DNA from: Candidatus Aminicenantota bacterium
GTDB lineage: Bacteria > Acidobacteriota > Aminicenantia > Aminicenantales > Aminicenantaceae
DNA length: 7,002 nt
NCBI GenBank assembly: GCA_030615975.1
Contig: JAUWYH010000079.1
Span: 1 to 7,002, forward strand
Direction of reading: 5' to 3'
This document shows, in pieces, positions 6,701 to 7,002 of this stretch. How positions within the stretch are numbered: the first letter of the stretch is position 1; every line of letters begins with the position of its first letter. The notes under the pieces were generated by a model. That model was not told the DNA's origin and searched no databases. It was given only the letters and a program-made list of their open reading frames with translations. Both the position numbers and the translations under genes were made by a program.

Positions 6701-6832
6701 GTAGGCGGTCTTATAAGCTCCACAATCTTTATTCTGATAGCAATTCCTATTTTTTACTTCTATGGAGATTCCATTCGTTCCTGGACTTTTGGAAAGATAA
6801 CAGAGCTAAAGAAAACCTGGAAAAATTTTTAA
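3758..6832 (+). CDS. Divergent HAE1-type RND efflux permease, second of the pair
   Basis: Second complete RND permease, 1024 residues, probably a partner subunit of the first. It starts at an ATG overlapping the preceding stop (ATGA, 3758-3761), so translation is likely coupled; only a weak GGAA lies upstream. Order: TM1 about 9-28, periplasmic region about 30-328, TM2-TM6 about 331-483, a very basic cytoplasmic loop (486-499), TM7 about 511-527, periplasmic region about 530-843, TM8-TM12 about 846-1003. Motifs are VERPIATAMFF, GLFVDNSIVVFEN (D398, N399) and VVNNSILLVDHIN (N913, N914), so the Lys of the AcrB relay is Asn. The C-terminal periplasmic half is the least conserved part and contains aromatic/Gly-rich patches (YYSSFGGGTFY at 638-648; RWGWWRLDYF at 688-697). 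It lacks the TM6-TM7 insert of its neighbour. A run of nine A (5234-5242) encodes Lys493-495. Membership of the RND family is secure; that it forms a mixed trimer with its neighbour, as MdtB and MdtC do, is inference. Confidence 0.95.
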   Translation: MKIFVERPIATAMFFLALLILGVYSFLNIPIELAPKEEYPQLDIQTTWQGVPPEIIQTQITSPLEEISSTIKGVRKITSESRIGRSIITLEFDPKTNMEFARLSLREKITKAREDFPYGIRPSVRPYVPPDFRVKSFLSYTISGNYSLQKLRDLVKDKIEMGVGAVKGVAEVEVSGGSDPEIKILLDKEKLKALNIPPYLVSYKIRERIQTYPAGKIKRGSQEFIFKVSDPINEIKELGDTIITYSGKNPIKLRDVAQIVPSYGEIFYINRINGQPTIRLTVVKEKGTSTLKVARKVKQKLEAIKKELPADLVFKVVDDESEEIQKNLRNLYLLVGIIIVVIFFLVFMVLKSFKPSLLVLSSIAFSVLITFNLIYFSKVSINLLTLGGLALGFGLFVDNSIVVFENVLRLREKGVSPFQAAVQGSKEVFLPVLAATLTTISVFFSFAYFQGRLKIYYLPLAIVISSALAASLLVSFSLIPALSPRLMKKERKKKKERVRDTYEKSLRVLIRHPVEIILVIIFIFFGTYKWFRSEVTLGEFFRWYSKESLRVYIGMPPGTDMERTNDVAKKFEERVLAKNYEKEMNTSVSRENAYIYMTFPPDIESSYFPYLLKEELIQLATNFAGISISISGFDPQGYYSSFGGGTFYDSRIKFYGYNLKKLKEMTSQLEKTLKRNPRIKEVRIISSRWGWWRLDYFEYILKINKETLRNYEVDPRYLYYFIQSLLQGRFFVQRARIGGKELELSVKFPEADMMDLENLQNALLKTQGGEYLRLGEISTLEERAIAGSIDRENQQFQQTVMWEFRGPPKAADRYKKTVFSKLKLPPGFSATLEEEWRMTEEEKGQLKFAIFFSLIIIFMILASLYESLIQPFFILLAVPLALIGVFVAFVIADFAFDSSAYIGVILLGGIVVNNSILLVDHINLKRRQGLSLLEAVIKGARERVRPIFLTTSTTVLGMLPLVLIQVEVGKKQIWSSLALSAVGGLISSTIFILIAIPIFYFYGDSIRSWTFGKITELKKTWKNF
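5234..5242 (+). other. A9 homopolymer inside the second permease gene
   Basis: Nine consecutive A encode three Lys in the cytoplasmic loop between the two halves of the permease. Loss of one A brings a TAA into frame at 5250-5252; gain of one A brings a TGA into frame at 5263-5265. Either slip would leave only the N-terminal six-helix half. Such tracts can cause transcriptional slippage or length variation, but here it may only reflect a Lys-rich loop in AT-rich DNA. Confidence 0.5.
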
Positions 6833-6850
6833 AACCATCTTCATTTTTTT
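6833..6850. other. Short spacer after the operon, no clear terminator
   Basis: Eighteen bases separate the TAA of the second permease from the tip of the downstream repeat element. A T7 run is present (6844-6850), but no GC-rich stem precedes it, so an intrinsic terminator is not supported. If the downstream element transposed, its duplicated target would be ATTTTTTT (6843-6850). Confidence 0.45.
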
Positions 6851-6888
6851 GGTTCATCTCCCAAAAAATTGCAAAATAATATAAGAGA

Positions 6889-6926
6889 CATCTAATCAAG
6901 CTGTTATCTAATTAAACTGTCATCTA
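6889..6926 (+). repeat. 16-bp tandem repeat, about 2.4 copies
   Basis: CATCTAATCAAGCTGT (6889-6904) is followed directly by TATCTAATTAAACTGT (6905-6920), 13 of 16 bases identical, and then CATCTA (6921-6926) starts a third copy. It lies inside the downstream element at the position where the upstream element has only a short AT-rich stretch. It could be a repeated binding site or a simple tandem expansion. Confidence 0.6.
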
Positions 6927-6941
6927 CGCCCCTTTTTGTCA

Positions 6942-6981
6942 TTCCTGCGAAGCTTGTGCCCGCGGAGGCGGGTAGCAGGAA
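6942..6981 (+). repeat. Nested hairpin module, copy 2
   Basis: The outer stem TTCCTGC (6942-6948) pairs perfectly with GCAGGAA (6975-6981). The inner stem CCCGC (6959-6963) pairs with GCGGG (6968-6972) around GGAG. Compared with copy 1 (159-207), the inner stem has a T-A pair replaced by a C-G pair, and the outer stem has a G-T wobble replaced by a full pair. The spacer GAAGCTTGTG is unchanged. Confidence 0.7.
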
Positions 6982-7002
6982 CAGAAATATGTTTGTCATT
7001 CC

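Larger units (their letters stand above)
6851..7002 (+). mobile_element. Second related repeat element, truncated by window end
   Basis: It opens with GGTTCATCTCCC (6851-6862), identical to the left tip of the 109-442 element. From 6938 to the window end it repeats the 156-229 segment in the same orientation: GTCATTCCTGCG, AAGCTTGTGCC, the inner hairpin, and AGAAATATG followed by another GTCATTCC. Between these parts the sequence differs; it is longer and includes a 16-bp tandem repeat. The right end, and therefore any terminal inverted repeat or target duplication, is outside the window. It could be another copy of the element or a composite of dispersed repeats that shares only the tip and the hairpin module. 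No gene is visible in this stretch. Confidence 0.6.

Noticed and set aside
6811..6850. Intrinsic terminator of the RND operon around the T7 run
   Set aside because: The sequence before the T-run holds no GC-rich stem; only a weak A/T self-complementary AAAAATTTTT lies at the stop codon.
109..7002. Composite transposon made of the two elements and the RND genes
   Set aside because: No transposase is present and the right copy is incomplete in the window; the upstream element has its own complete pair of tips and target duplication, so it inserted on its own.

Overview
The window is almost filled by one tightly packed gene pair, two complete RND (resistance-nodulation-division) inner-membrane efflux permeases of the HAE1 type, both on the + strand (489-3761 and 3758-6832). 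Palindrome-rich, non-coding repeat DNA lies on either side. An RND pump of this kind needs an outer membrane, so the host should be a diderm bacterium. The DNA is moderately AT-rich by eye, the proteins are rich in Lys and Glu, ribosome binding sites are weak, and GTCATTCC-type dispersed palindromic repeats are abundant. Together this fits an uncultured, repeat-bearing environmental lineage better than a familiar model organism, but the sequence does not fix the phylum.

Layout. Positions 1-100 are AT-rich DNA with no convincing gene. Positions 109-442 hold a 334-bp miniature inverted-repeat element (MITE-like). Its terminal inverted repeats are about 60 bp and begin GGTTCATCTCC, it is flanked by an exact 8-bp direct repeat (AAAAATAA), and its interior is a series of GC-rich hairpins. 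It ends only 46 bp before the first start codon, so the pump promoter must lie in that gap or inside the element. The first permease (1090 aa) has an extra hydrophobic segment between TM6 and TM7. The second (1024 aa) is a divergent paralogue that starts inside the stop codon of the first (ATGA overlap). From 6851 to the window end there is a second, related element in the same orientation, cut off by the window edge. It carries the same GGTTCATCTCCC tip, a 16-bp tandem repeat, and the same GTCATTCC/AAGCTTGTG hairpin module.

How the genes work together. The overlapping, non-identical permeases suggest a translationally coupled pair, possibly forming a mixed trimer as known for MdtB/MdtC. No periplasmic adaptor (membrane fusion protein), TolC-like channel or regulator is visible, so these must lie outside the window. 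Neither permease keeps the complete AcrB-type Asp-Asp/Lys proton relay. The strongest non-routine signals are the MITE with its target-site duplication, the covarying nested hairpin module shared by three copies, and the two same-orientation copies that bracket the pump genes.
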